From Chitinophagales bacterium (lineage in GTDB: Bacteria; Bacteroidota; Bacteroidia; Chitinophagales; Chitinophagaceae): DNA of 64,000 bases. The stretch's first letter is position 1; each line of letters begins with the position of its first letter. Under the pieces are notes generated by a model. It did no database searches. It was not told where the DNA came from and saw only the letters and a program-made list of their open reading frames with translations. A program made the translations under genes and the position numbers. The stretch spans positions 744,001-808,000 of the forward strand of contig JACJXP010000001.1 of assembly GCA_020636575.1 (NCBI GenBank), in the 5' to 3' direction. This document shows positions 35,169-43,109 of the stretch, in pieces.

Positions 35169-35200
35169 AAAAGCCTTCCTGAATTGGGAGGCTTTTTCGT
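35169..35200 (+). terminator. intrinsic terminator after the tRNA-like RNA
   Basis: AAAAGCCTTCC (35169-35179) pairs with GGGAGGCTTTT (35186-35196) around a 6-base loop, with one G-T pair, ending in a T tract. It begins 5 bases after the acceptor stem, so the transcript ends just past the RNA. Confidence 0.88.
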
Positions 35201-35282
35201 TTTAGAAATGGCGCTGCTGGCAGCGACCCTTTTGTTGAAAAGCTTGAAAGCATAAAACAAAAAGTAATAAAATTCTGAGGGT

Positions 35283-35290
35283 TATTTTTG
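35283..35290 (+). promoter_or_regulatory. putative -7 promoter box, first DUF3078 gene
   Basis: TATTTTTG fits TAnnTTTG and is 17 bases before the ATG. No convincing -33 box is seen. Confidence 0.45.
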
Positions 35291-35307
35291 CATACAATTT
35301 TGTTTCT

Positions 35308-36234
35308 ATGAAAAAGATATTCCTGATCATCAGTTTTGCAATTGCATGTATTGCGCAGGCACAAGATCAAACGGTTGGTGCTCTTAAGAAAGAATCATCC
35401 CGGACAATTAAAAAAGATCCCGCAGATACCAGTAACAAAACATGGAGAAAGGGTGGTATTTATGGGTTAAATATATCCCAGGGTTCACTAAGCAATTGGG
35501 CTGCCGGTGGTGATAATTTTTCTCTCTCTGTAAACTCCCTGCTTAGCCTATATGCCTTTTATAAAAAAGATAAGAACAGCTGGGATAATACATTTGATTT
35601 CAATCTTGGTTATGTTAACACAACCAGCCTCGGCAGTCGTAAGAATGATGATCGTTTTGACCTGCTTTCCAAATACGGTCATGCCATATCATCTAAAGTA
35701 AATGTAAGTGGCCTGTTCAATTTAAGATCACAGTTTTTTAAAGGCTTCACTTTCCCGGACAATGTAAAAACCTATGCCTCCAATTTTATGGCCCCGGGTT
35801 ATATTTTACTGAGTGCTGGTCTTGATTATAAACCCAATAAAGATCTTTCTATCTTCTTTTCACCTGTAACGGCAAGATGGGTGATCGTAAGAGATACAGC
35901 ATTGTCGAACAAAGGACTTTATGGTGTAACTCCCGGAAAAAGCAGCATACTTGAATTTGGCGCTTTTGTTACTGTCAACTATCTGAAAGAAATAAGCAAA
36001 TCTGTTACTTATAAAGGAAGGCTTGATCTTTTTTCCAACTATAAAAAGAATCCACAAAACATTGACCTGTTTATGTCCAATGTTTTCAACTTCAAAATAT
36101 CAAAAGCTTTGTCAGCTACCTGGGCGCTTGATCTTATCTATGATGATGATGTAAAATTATTTGGCCCTAATCAGTCTTCTCCCGGGCTACAGGTAAAATC
36201 TTTAATAGGTATTGGATTATTGCTTAAGTTTTAA
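35308..36234 (+). CDS. DUF3078 outer-membrane-type protein, copy 1
   Basis: This is a 308-residue secreted protein with leader MKKIFLIISFAIACIAQAQ. The DUF3078 core reads 'GIYGLNISQGSLSNWAAGGD' followed by many amphipathic beta-strands, consistent with an outer-membrane barrel, and ends in 'IGLLLKF'. It is a paralog of the next gene in the same orientation; the two share the strings NNWAAGG-type, SRKNDDR and YDDDVKLFG. The function of the family is unknown. Confidence 0.87.
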   Translation: MKKIFLIISFAIACIAQAQDQTVGALKKESSRTIKKDPADTSNKTWRKGGIYGLNISQGSLSNWAAGGDNFSLSVNSLLSLYAFYKKDKNSWDNTFDFNLGYVNTTSLGSRKNDDRFDLLSKYGHAISSKVNVSGLFNLRSQFFKGFTFPDNVKTYASNFMAPGYILLSAGLDYKPNKDLSIFFSPVTARWVIVRDTALSNKGLYGVTPGKSSILEFGAFVTVNYLKEISKSVTYKGRLDLFSNYKKNPQNIDLFMSNVFNFKISKALSATWALDLIYDDDVKLFGPNQSSPGLQVKSLIGIGLLLKF

Positions 36235-36326
36235 TCAACCGTTTGCGTAAGTTGATACTGATTAATATTTCAGCTATTTCTATACGTTAGCTGTTTTTTA
36301 ACATTAATTATATACTAAAAAAGTAG

Positions 36327-36356
36327 TTTGCTAATCTGTTATCGAATGTATCTTTG
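36327..36356 (+). promoter_or_regulatory. promoter of second DUF3078 gene
   Basis: TTTG (36327-36330), 18 bases, TATCTTTG (36349-36356), an exact TAnnTTTG. The implied leader is about 138 bases long and includes the dyad TGTGAC-N8-GTCACA (36364-36383) right at the expected transcription start. Confidence 0.55.
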
Positions 36357-36500
36357 CATCCATTGTGACAGAACATGGTCACATTCAATCTGTACCTTTT
36401 TTACTTTTTAATTCTTACGGTCTTTGCTGAAACTGCGGTTACCCGATGCTTGCCGGTATTTTTATACTGCCATTCAGCAGAGAATTAAAAAAACCACCAG

Positions 36501-37445
36501 ATGAAGAAAACAATTGGATTAGTCCTGCTGATTTGTACAGCATTGGGAGCAAGTGCCCAGGATGCAAGTATTCGCAAACTTCAGACAGAATCGCTCAGAA
36601 CCATCAAGAAAGATGTGACGGACACCAGCCAAAAGCCCTGGAAGACAGGAGGTATTTATAATTTCAGCGTCGGGCAGGGTAGCCTGAGTAACTGGGCTGC
36701 AGGTGGCGAAGATTTTTCATTCTCTGCTGCTACTGCATTAAATCTTTTTGCCTTTTTGAAACATTCCAGAACCAGTTGGGACAATGTAATGAATATCAAC
36801 TTTGGTTATATTAATACATCCAGTCTCGGTGGAAGAAAAAATGACGATCGCATTGATATTGTTTCCAAGTATGGATATGCTCTCAATAAAAAACTAAACC
36901 TCTCCAGTTTAATCAATTTCAGAACACAGTTATTGAACGGGTATACGTATACTGAAACAGCCAAGGACACATTCACTAAAAATTTCTCTTCCGCATTTTT
37001 ATCACCGGCCTATGCACTCATTAGCCAGGGGCTTGATTATAAACCAGGCAAAGGATTATCTATTTTCATATCCCCCGTTACTTCCCGTTGGGTCATTGTT
37101 ATGGATGACTCATTATCCGCCAGGGGAGAGTATGGAGTAACACCCGGCGAACATAGTTTGAACCAGCTTGGTGCATTTGCTACCGTAAATTATACTACTG
37201 CCTTCAATAAATTCATCACCTACAAGGGACGCCTTGACCTCTTCTCCAATTATAAGAACAACCCCCTGAATACCGACCTGTATATGACCAATGTGGTATC
37301 TGCCAAACTGGGCAAGATCGTTCACCTGAGCTGGAACCTTGATATGATCTATGATGATGATGTGAAATTGTTTGGTGATGATGGTAATTCTCCCGCCCTT
37401 CAATTAAAATCAATATTCGGTGTGGGACTACAGGTAAAAATTTGA
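36501..37445 (+). CDS. DUF3078 outer-membrane-type protein, copy 2
   Basis: This is a 314-residue paralog of the preceding gene, with leader MKKTIGLVLLICTALGASAQ. The core 'GIYNFSVGQGSLSNWAAGGE' and the near-identical late string 'YDDDVKLFGDD' are shared, showing a tandem duplication that has since diverged. It is predicted all-beta and likely inserts in the outer membrane. It has its own promoter with a long leader, so it may be regulated separately from copy 1. Confidence 0.87.
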   Translation: MKKTIGLVLLICTALGASAQDASIRKLQTESLRTIKKDVTDTSQKPWKTGGIYNFSVGQGSLSNWAAGGEDFSFSAATALNLFAFLKHSRTSWDNVMNINFGYINTSSLGGRKNDDRIDIVSKYGYALNKKLNLSSLINFRTQLLNGYTYTETAKDTFTKNFSSAFLSPAYALISQGLDYKPGKGLSIFISPVTSRWVIVMDDSLSARGEYGVTPGEHSLNQLGAFATVNYTTAFNKFITYKGRLDLFSNYKNNPLNTDLYMTNVVSAKLGKIVHLSWNLDMIYDDDVKLFGDDGNSPALQLKSIFGVGLQVKI

Positions 37446-37462
37446 TTTTACCTTTGCCCGTT

Positions 37463-38173
37463 ATGGGTCAAAAAAAGTTGCAACGATTTGCTGAACTGGA
37501 AACCTTTCCTAATGTATTGCAATTCCCAAAAGACATGCCGGGTAAATGGGAAGAGTTTTTCAGAAATAATAATCCCATTACATTAGAACTTGCCTGCGGC
37601 AAAGGAGAATATGCAACCGGCCTGGGTCAGTTATACCCGGAAAGAAATTTTATTGGTATTGATATCAAGGGAAACCGCATTTGGGTGGGTGCCAGGAAAG
37701 CACTGCAAAACAATCTTAATAATGTTGCATTTATAAGAACACAGATCGACAAGATCCCTGAATATTTTTCCCAAAATGAGATCAATGAAATATGGATCAC
37801 ATTCCCTGATCCGCAGTTACGTTTTTCAAAAGCTAAAAAAAGACTGACGCATCCCAAGTTTCTGCGGATGTACCAACAGTTTCTTGTTCCCGGTGGATTT
37901 ATACATTTAAAAACGGATAGCCCGGCTTTATTCCGCTTCACCAAAACGGTGATCGAAATGTATAACTGTATTTTACACCGGGAGTCTGATGATGTTTATA
38001 AAGAAGATACCGTTTCGGAAGAATTACAGATAAAAACACACTATGAGTTATTAGATATTGCGGAAAGTAATCGTATTTTTTATTTATGTTTTTCTTTGCC
38101 AGGGCAAATAGCCGGGTCAGAAAAAGACGCAATACTCAAAGAAAAAATAGCAGCGTATGAACGAGTTGATTGA
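37463..38173 (+). CDS. trmB: tRNA (guanine-N7-)-methyltransferase
   Basis: This 236-residue SAM enzyme makes m7G46 in the variable loop of tRNAs. The SAM motif is LELACGKGEYATGLGQ and the acidic strand is FIGIDIKG. The catalytic ITFPDPQLR and KRLTHPKFL strings match the TrmB family. The ATG at 37463 is chosen; an in-frame TTG at 37442 lies within the end of the DUF3078 gene. It overlaps the DUF5522 gene by 17 bases. Confidence 0.9.
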   Translation: MGQKKLQRFAELETFPNVLQFPKDMPGKWEEFFRNNNPITLELACGKGEYATGLGQLYPERNFIGIDIKGNRIWVGARKALQNNLNNVAFIRTQIDKIPEYFSQNEINEIWITFPDPQLRFSKAKKRLTHPKFLRMYQQFLVPGGFIHLKTDSPALFRFTKTVIEMYNCILHRESDDVYKEDTVSEELQIKTHYELLDIAESNRIFYLCFSLPGQIAGSEKDAILKEKIAAYERVD

Positions 38174-38339
38174 AGGCATACATTATTATCTGAATGAAGA
38201 TGGATTTGTGGTGTTGACAGAGCAATACCATTTAGAAAAAGGATACTGTTGTGGTAATGGTTGCAAACATTGTCCCTTTGAATATGAAAACGTACCAGAA
38301 CCCCGGAAAAGTGAACTGATCGGTGGTAAGAAAAAATAA
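38157..38339 (+). CDS. small DUF5522 Cys-rich protein
   Basis: This is a 60-residue protein. The motif 'EKGYCCGNGCKHCPFEYEN' is the DUF5522 signature: four Cys and one His that could bind zinc. It overlaps the end of trmB and precedes the alkyltransferase-like gene by 12 bases, suggesting one transcript. The function is unknown. Confidence 0.85.
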   Translation: MNELIEGIHYYLNEDGFVVLTEQYHLEKGYCCGNGCKHCPFEYENVPEPRKSELIGGKKK

Positions 38340-38351
38340 ATACTCTTTATC

Positions 38352-38738
38352 ATGGCATCAAAAAAGAAGACTGAAAACCCCAAGCAAATAAAACCATCAG
38401 GAAGCCGGGATGAAAGTTTTTTTGAACTGGTGTTTGAAGTAGCGAGACAGATCCCAAAAGGGCGGGTTACTTCTTATGGCGCTATTGCTGCCTGCCTGGG
38501 TACTAAGTCTTCCGCCCGCATGGTAGGCTGGGCTATGAATGGGGCAGGGCGGGTTAAACCTAAAGTACCTGCCCACCGTGTAGTAAATCGCATTGGTATG
38601 CTTACCGGCAAGCAACATTTTTCACCTCCCGGTAAAATGGCCCAACTTTTAAAAGCAGAGGGGATAAAAGTGAAAAATGACCAGGTGCAAAATTTTCAAC
38701 AAGTATTTTGGGATCCGGTTAAAGAATTGGGGTTTTAA
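38352..38738 (+). CDS. alkyltransferase-like (ATL) DNA-binding protein
   Basis: This 128-residue protein has the DNA-binding domain of O6-methylguanine-DNA methyltransferase (VTSYGAIAACLG recognition region, RMVGWAMNG). The active-site PCHR motif is PAHRVVNR, so the alkyl-acceptor Cys is replaced by Ala. Such ATL proteins cannot self-alkylate. In studied cases they bind alkylated bases and recruit nucleotide excision repair. The stop codon overlaps the convergent DUF420 gene by 4 bases. Confidence 0.88.
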   Translation: MASKKKTENPKQIKPSGSRDESFFELVFEVARQIPKGRVTSYGAIAACLGTKSSARMVGWAMNGAGRVKPKVPAHRVVNRIGMLTGKQHFSPPGKMAQLLKAEGIKVKNDQVQNFQQVFWDPVKELGF

Positions 38739-39286
38739 GAAGTATAATAAGGGCTGATCATCCAATAAACGATAACACCGGTTACAGCCACATAAAACCA
38801 AACCGGCCATGCAATGCGAACTATTTTTTTGTGTTGCTGAAATTCGCCGATCAATGCTCTATATGCGGCGAATAAAATAAATGGTAAAATGATACCCGCC
38901 AGAGGAATATGTGTAAACAGGATGATATAGTAAACTGTTTTTTGAAAGCCACTGCCACCAAAAGTTGTTTCACCGGCAAATAAATGATGGCAGATATAAC
39001 TTACTAAAAACAACACCGAAAGAAACATGGCAGAAAACATCAGGTTTTTATGCAACACATAATTCTTTGATTTAACAGCGATCAAAGCAGTAAGCAGCAA
39101 CAACGCTACAATAGAATTTATAATTGCATTGGCTTTGGCAAAAAGGTGTATATCAAACCCGGGGTTTACATTTAATTTTACCCTCCCCAGTACAACTACT
39201 GCAATAAATACAATGGCGGAAAATGTGTAAATAAGTCCCTTCGCTTTTTTATCATTTTTCTTCCAGGAGGCCTTAAGCATGTTCAT
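38735..39286 (-). CDS. DUF420 membrane protein
   Basis: This 183-residue protein has five predicted helices and His residues within them (HLFAKANAIINS, CHHLFAGE, FTHIPLAG), matching DUF420 (YozB-like), a family linked to cytochrome oxidase assembly in Bacillus. Here it sits at the end of the respiratory block, and its start overlaps the SCO gene by 14 bases, which supports that role. Confidence 0.85.
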   Translation of the reverse strand: MNMLKASWKKNDKKAKGLIYTFSAIVFIAVVVLGRVKLNVNPGFDIHLFAKANAIINSIVALLLLTALIAVKSKNYVLHKNLMFSAMFLSVLFLVSYICHHLFAGETTFGGSGFQKTVYYIILFTHIPLAGIILPFILFAAYRALIGEFQQHKKIVRIAWPVWFYVAVTGVIVYWMISPYYTS

Positions 39287-40079
39287 TATTTTTTCTTAAG
39301 AAGTAGATCAATAATCCTACTGCGAATATTGCAATTAAAAAAACAACGGCAATCAATTCCAGTTTGCCTGCGAAGAAACTTTTTTTATTAGGATCTTTCT
39401 CCAATGTCAGGAAAACCAGGTCTTCTGAAAGTTTTGACAGCGACTCAGAATCAAGTCCGTTATAATACCCCCGTACATGACGGTTACTGTCAATCAGTAT
39501 AAACCTGTCGCTATGTACAAAGTTTGAATCTACTCCTTCTCCATCCTGTAACCCCAATCTCACTTCATTCAATGCAAAGTTGTAGATCTGTTTTTTATCC
39601 CCTGACAACAGCCACCATTGCTCCGGGTTTACCTGGAAACGATCTGCCCAATACTTTAATCTTTCTACAGAGTCCCGTTCGGGATCCACACTAAAAGAAA
39701 GAAAATGGACCAGCTTATTTGTTCTATCTCCTACCCGCTGTCCATTATGAATGGATTCTGCCAGTCTTTTCATATTCATCGTCATCCCCGGACAAATAGT
39801 AGGGCAATGTGTAAAAAAGAAATCTGCAATAATGATCTTTCCCCTGAGACTATCCCAGGTAACCGGTTTCCCATCCTGGTTAACCAGGTTAAGATCCCCG
39901 AGTTTGTGCCATATTGTGTCTGAAACCGTTTTCCCATTTTTAACCCCGTTGATCACTGTATCAACCAGGTAATGCCGGGGCATAATAGTAGCTTTTTCGC
40001 TTTTCCCTTTTACAATGAAATAAGCGCCTAATGGCAGCAATATGGCCAGCATAATGGCATATAGTGCAGTTTTATTCAA
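39273..40079 (-). CDS. SCO1/SenC-family copper chaperone
   Basis: This is a 268-residue protein with an N-terminal helix and an unusual C-terminal helix (LIAVVFLIAIFAVGLLIYF). The thioredoxin-like domain has FFTHCPTICPGM (CxxxC) and a distal His in VHSDRFIL, the three copper ligands of SCO proteins. It would load CuA in oxidase subunit II. It lies 92 bases behind subunit IV, with a terminator-like hairpin in the gap. Confidence 0.9.
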   Translation of the reverse strand: MNKTALYAIMLAILLPLGAYFIVKGKSEKATIMPRHYLVDTVINGVKNGKTVSDTIWHKLGDLNLVNQDGKPVTWDSLRGKIIIADFFFTHCPTICPGMTMNMKRLAESIHNGQRVGDRTNKLVHFLSFSVDPERDSVERLKYWADRFQVNPEQWWLLSGDKKQIYNFALNEVRLGLQDGEGVDSNFVHSDRFILIDSNRHVRGYYNGLDSESLSKLSEDLVFLTLEKDPNKKSFFAGKLELIAVVFLIAIFAVGLLIYFLRKNNEHA

Positions 40080-40094
40080 AATAGTCTGAGATTA

Positions 40095-40152
40095 AAAAAT
40101 AAAACCATTCAACATTCCGGAAGTATGAACAACCCGGCAGCTGAATGGTTTT
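40095..40152 (-). terminator. terminator-like hairpin between subunit IV and SCO genes
   Basis: On the minus strand, AAAACCATTCA and TGAATGGTTTT form a perfect 11-bp stem (40142-40152 with 40101-40111) around a 30-base loop containing a CCGG/CCGG inner stem. The stem runs into ATTTTTT. It may end or attenuate the operon transcript before SCO. Confidence 0.65.
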
Positions 40153-40171
40153 GGTAAAAAATTTTATTTAA

Positions 40172-40627
40172 TTATTCTTTCCCTGTCTTTATCTCTGCCG
40201 GGTGCTCATCAACTTTATGATGTTGTTTCGGCATGGTTGTTTCTTCAAAGTGCTTATCATATTTATTACGAAGATTCTTATAGGAGTTACCGTCCCATAT
40301 AAAAGCAGCAATAAACCAGATAAATAACATCAGGGGAACAACGATCGTCATGATCATATTCCTGATCTCATCACCCAGATGCATAAATACAGAAACAATG
40401 TAATAGGCTTTTGCCAATGTAAGGATGCAAACCATTCCTTTGAACATCAACACCAGGGTATGATTGGGGTTCTCTCCTTTATGTATTGTATAGATGGTTA
40501 AACCAATAACCAGTTCTATTATGGTGATAATAGACAAAAGTATGGTCGTCTTTCTAACTCTTCTTTTAAACTCAGCATCATCTGTATGATGCTGAAAACT
40601 TACTTCTTCAAAAGCCGGATGTTGCAT
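40172..40627 (-). CDS. cytochrome c oxidase subunit IV
   Basis: This 151-residue protein has three helices (TILLSIITIIELVIGLTIY, GMVCILTLAKAYYIVSVFM, IVVPLMLFIWFIAAFIW), as in prokaryotic COX4 proteins. It is the last gene before the internal terminator-like hairpin, 27 bases after subunit III. Confidence 0.85.
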   Translation of the reverse strand: MQHPAFEEVSFQHHTDDAEFKRRVRKTTILLSIITIIELVIGLTIYTIHKGENPNHTLVLMFKGMVCILTLAKAYYIVSVFMHLGDEIRNMIMTIVVPLMLFIWFIAAFIWDGNSYKNLRNKYDKHFEETTMPKQHHKVDEHPAEIKTGKE

Positions 40628-40654
40628 ATTTCAATTAGTTTCTGTTAAAACAAT

Positions 40655-41530
40655 TTAAATAAGATAAAAACAAAGGAATACAAATACCCATACAAGGTCC
40701 ACAAAGTGCCAGTACAAACCGGCCTTTTCTATCATCAGGTAATGTCCCCTGTTCTGGAATACGTTCTTCTGTGTCATGATAAGCATTACGATGTTGATGA
40801 TCACACCGGAAAATACGTGGAAGCCATGGAAGCCGGTGATACCAAAGAAATACCCGCCGAATGCTATTGGACCTTTTTCCCGTATATGCATTTCTGCAAA
40901 GTTGACCATTCCTTTCAGCTCTGTATCTGACATGGCAGCCAACTGTTCCATGGAATGTGTGTGATCATGACTGTGCACCAATTGTATCAATGTGTCGTGT
41001 GAGGTATTATTAAGTGCTGCCGTGAGAGCCGCCTGGTCTTCTACCAGCTGTCCCCAGGGATTGCCTCCCATTGTCTGACCAATAATATCAAGTTTTCCGT
41101 CAACCAATACTGCATGCTCACCGGTAATGAGGTGATGCCATTCCCATGCCTGGCAACTCAAGAAGGCTATGCCACCTACAATGGTCCAGGCCAGCCATTT
41201 TATCACTCCTTGCTTATCTCCTTTGTGACCGGCATGAACTGCTAACACCATAGTCACAGAACTGATGATCAGGATAAAGGTCATCACACTCACAAATGCC
41301 AATGGCAAATTTGCATGGCCCGCACCGGGAAACGCATTGAACACCACGTTTGGATCAGGCCAGAAATTCTGGCTGAAGCGAATGGAGCCATATGATATCA
41401 GAAACGCACCAAAAGTGAAAGCATCACTCATCAGAAAGTACCACATCATCAGTTTGCCGTACTCCAGATTGAAGGGGCTTTTCCCTCCGCTCCACCATTT
41501 GGTTTGATGTGTTGTTGCAGTTGTAGACAT
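40655..41530 (-). CDS. cytochrome c oxidase subunit III, copy 2
   Basis: This 291-residue protein has seven helices. 'FLMSDAFTFGAFLISYGSIRF' opens the domain and 'GFHGFHVFSGVIINIVMLI' and 'LYWHFVDLVWVFVFLCFY' close it; the last is diagnostic for subunit III. A periplasmic or cytoplasmic insertion of about 70 residues with several His lies between helices. It is encoded next to a shorter subunit III gene, a pairing common in Bacteroidota. Confidence 0.9.
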   Translation of the reverse strand: MSTTATTHQTKWWSGGKSPFNLEYGKLMMWYFLMSDAFTFGAFLISYGSIRFSQNFWPDPNVVFNAFPGAGHANLPLAFVSVMTFILIISSVTMVLAVHAGHKGDKQGVIKWLAWTIVGGIAFLSCQAWEWHHLITGEHAVLVDGKLDIIGQTMGGNPWGQLVEDQAALTAALNNTSHDTLIQLVHSHDHTHSMEQLAAMSDTELKGMVNFAEMHIREKGPIAFGGYFFGITGFHGFHVFSGVIINIVMLIMTQKNVFQNRGHYLMIEKAGLYWHFVDLVWVFVFLCFYLI

Positions 41531-41572
41531 GTTCTTTGTCAGGTTTAACTATTTCAATTTTTTAAATCGTTC

Positions 41573-42145
41573 TTATTGTCCCCCGGCTATGATAAAAAAC
41601 ACCAGCAGGTATACCCATAAAAGATCAACAAAATGCCAGTAGGTTGCCATTACTTCAACCGGCACAGAGCTATATAATTTGCTGCTACCTCTATAAGCTT
41701 TAAAAAGCATAACAGCCAAAGCGACGATACCGCCAATAATATGTATTGCATGCAACCCAAAGATCACATACAAAAATTGGCCGGCGCCAGAGCCTTTAAA
41801 TGTTATTTGTTGTGCCCACAGTTCATTAAATCCTATCCATTGTAACGCAACAAATACAATTCCCAGTACCATTGTAGCTGCCAGCAACAAACGGTAGCGG
41901 GTCATTTCCCTGTTCTTAAAAGATCTTAATGACAACTGGATCATTATACTGCTGATCAAAATAACAGCGGTAGAAACCCAGAATATTTTTGGCAATCCTA
42001 TTGTTTTCCATCCTGCCTGGTTGCTTTTTACAATAAAAGCACTTGTCAGTCCGGCAAACATCATAATGATACTGCCCATAGCCACCCACAAAGTGAATTT
42101 GTGGGGGTGAATTTTCTTTTTTTGTTGTTTACTCACAATATCCAT
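41573..42145 (-). CDS. cytochrome c oxidase subunit III, copy 1
   Basis: This 190-residue protein has five helices, a short-form subunit III. The end 'MATYWHFVDLLWVYLLVFF' is the family signature, and 'GLHAIHIIGGIVALAVMLF' precedes it. It starts 16 bases downstream of ctaB. Confidence 0.9.
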   Translation of the reverse strand: MDIVSKQQKKKIHPHKFTLWVAMGSIIMMFAGLTSAFIVKSNQAGWKTIGLPKIFWVSTAVILISSIMIQLSLRSFKNREMTRYRLLLAATMVLGIVFVALQWIGFNELWAQQITFKGSGAGQFLYVIFGLHAIHIIGGIVALAVMLFKAYRGSSKLYSSVPVEVMATYWHFVDLLWVYLLVFFIIAGGQ

Positions 42146-42161
42146 CTCGGCTTTTATTCAT

Positions 42162-43040
42162 TTAACCTTTGCTCAGTAATAATGCAAAGAATACTACCGG
42201 CAGGTACATATAACTTCCAAACATCACTTTCCTTGCCGATGATACATCCATTTTTTTATACAAGGTCACACATCTGCCGATCATAAACAGGTTTGCCAGA
42301 ACGATCAATCCTATTGCCACTTTTCCTTCCACATCCTCAAAACTGCACATACCCGTATAATAGGGCAACAATGTTACCGGCACCAGCAACAGCGAGTAAA
42401 TGATCGTTTGCATCGCTGTGAACCGGGTAGGTCCTTTATCGGCGGGCAATAATTTAAACCCGACCGAAGAATAGTCCCTGTGTGCTACCCAGGCAATAGC
42501 CCAGAAATGAGGAAACTGCCAGAAAAACTGGAAGGCAAATAGTATCCAACCTCCCAGTGACAGCTTATCATCTCCTGCGGCCCAGCCGATCAAACAAGGT
42601 AAAGCTCCCGGCACAGCGCCGATCAATACTGCTATTGAATTGATCTTTTTCAATGGCGTATAAATAAACGCATACAGGAACAAACTGAATGTTGCAATTC
42701 CTGCAGACAACCAGTTAAAATAATACCCCAGCAAAAAAATTCCTGTCAGACCTGTAATCACTGCAAAGCCCCATGCTTCTTCAATACTCACCCTGCCTGC
42801 AGCGACCGGCCGACTGGCTGTCCGTTTCATTCTTGCATCAGTATCTTTTTCTACCACCTGGTTGATCGCATTGGCACTACCAGTTACCAGCAATCCGCCT
42901 GTAAAGAGCAATAATATCATGGTCCAGTCAAACTCTACCACTTTTGGCGCCAGCAAATAGCTGATCACACTACTGAATACCACCATGATACTCAGTGAAG
43001 GCTTTATCAAAAGCAAATAATCCTTGATCTTTCTCATCAT
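42162..43040 (-). CDS. ctaB: protoheme IX farnesyltransferase (heme O synthase)
   Basis: This is a 292-residue UbiA-type prenyltransferase. The first Asp-rich motif is NAINQVVEKDTDARMKRT (NxxxDxxxD type) and the second is in the 'HRDYSSVGFKLLP' loop. About nine helices are predicted. It adds a farnesyl chain to heme b to make heme O, the precursor of heme A for the oxidase encoded just upstream. Confidence 0.92.
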   Translation of the reverse strand: MMRKIKDYLLLIKPSLSIMVVFSSVISYLLAPKVVEFDWTMILLLFTGGLLVTGSANAINQVVEKDTDARMKRTASRPVAAGRVSIEEAWGFAVITGLTGIFLLGYYFNWLSAGIATFSLFLYAFIYTPLKKINSIAVLIGAVPGALPCLIGWAAGDDKLSLGGWILFAFQFFWQFPHFWAIAWVAHRDYSSVGFKLLPADKGPTRFTAMQTIIYSLLLVPVTLLPYYTGMCSFEDVEGKVAIGLIVLANLFMIGRCVTLYKKMDVSSARKVMFGSYMYLPVVFFALLLSKG

Positions 43041-43109
43041 ATCGCCTTCACTATATTTTCAAAAAAACTTTTCTTCATCTATCAGCTCCAAAAGCTGCAT
43101 TAAAAGCAA

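Noticed and set aside
36364..36383. E. coli-type CRP site
   Set aside because: The half-sites TGTGA/TCACA are 10 bases apart instead of 6, so it is only listed as a dyad.
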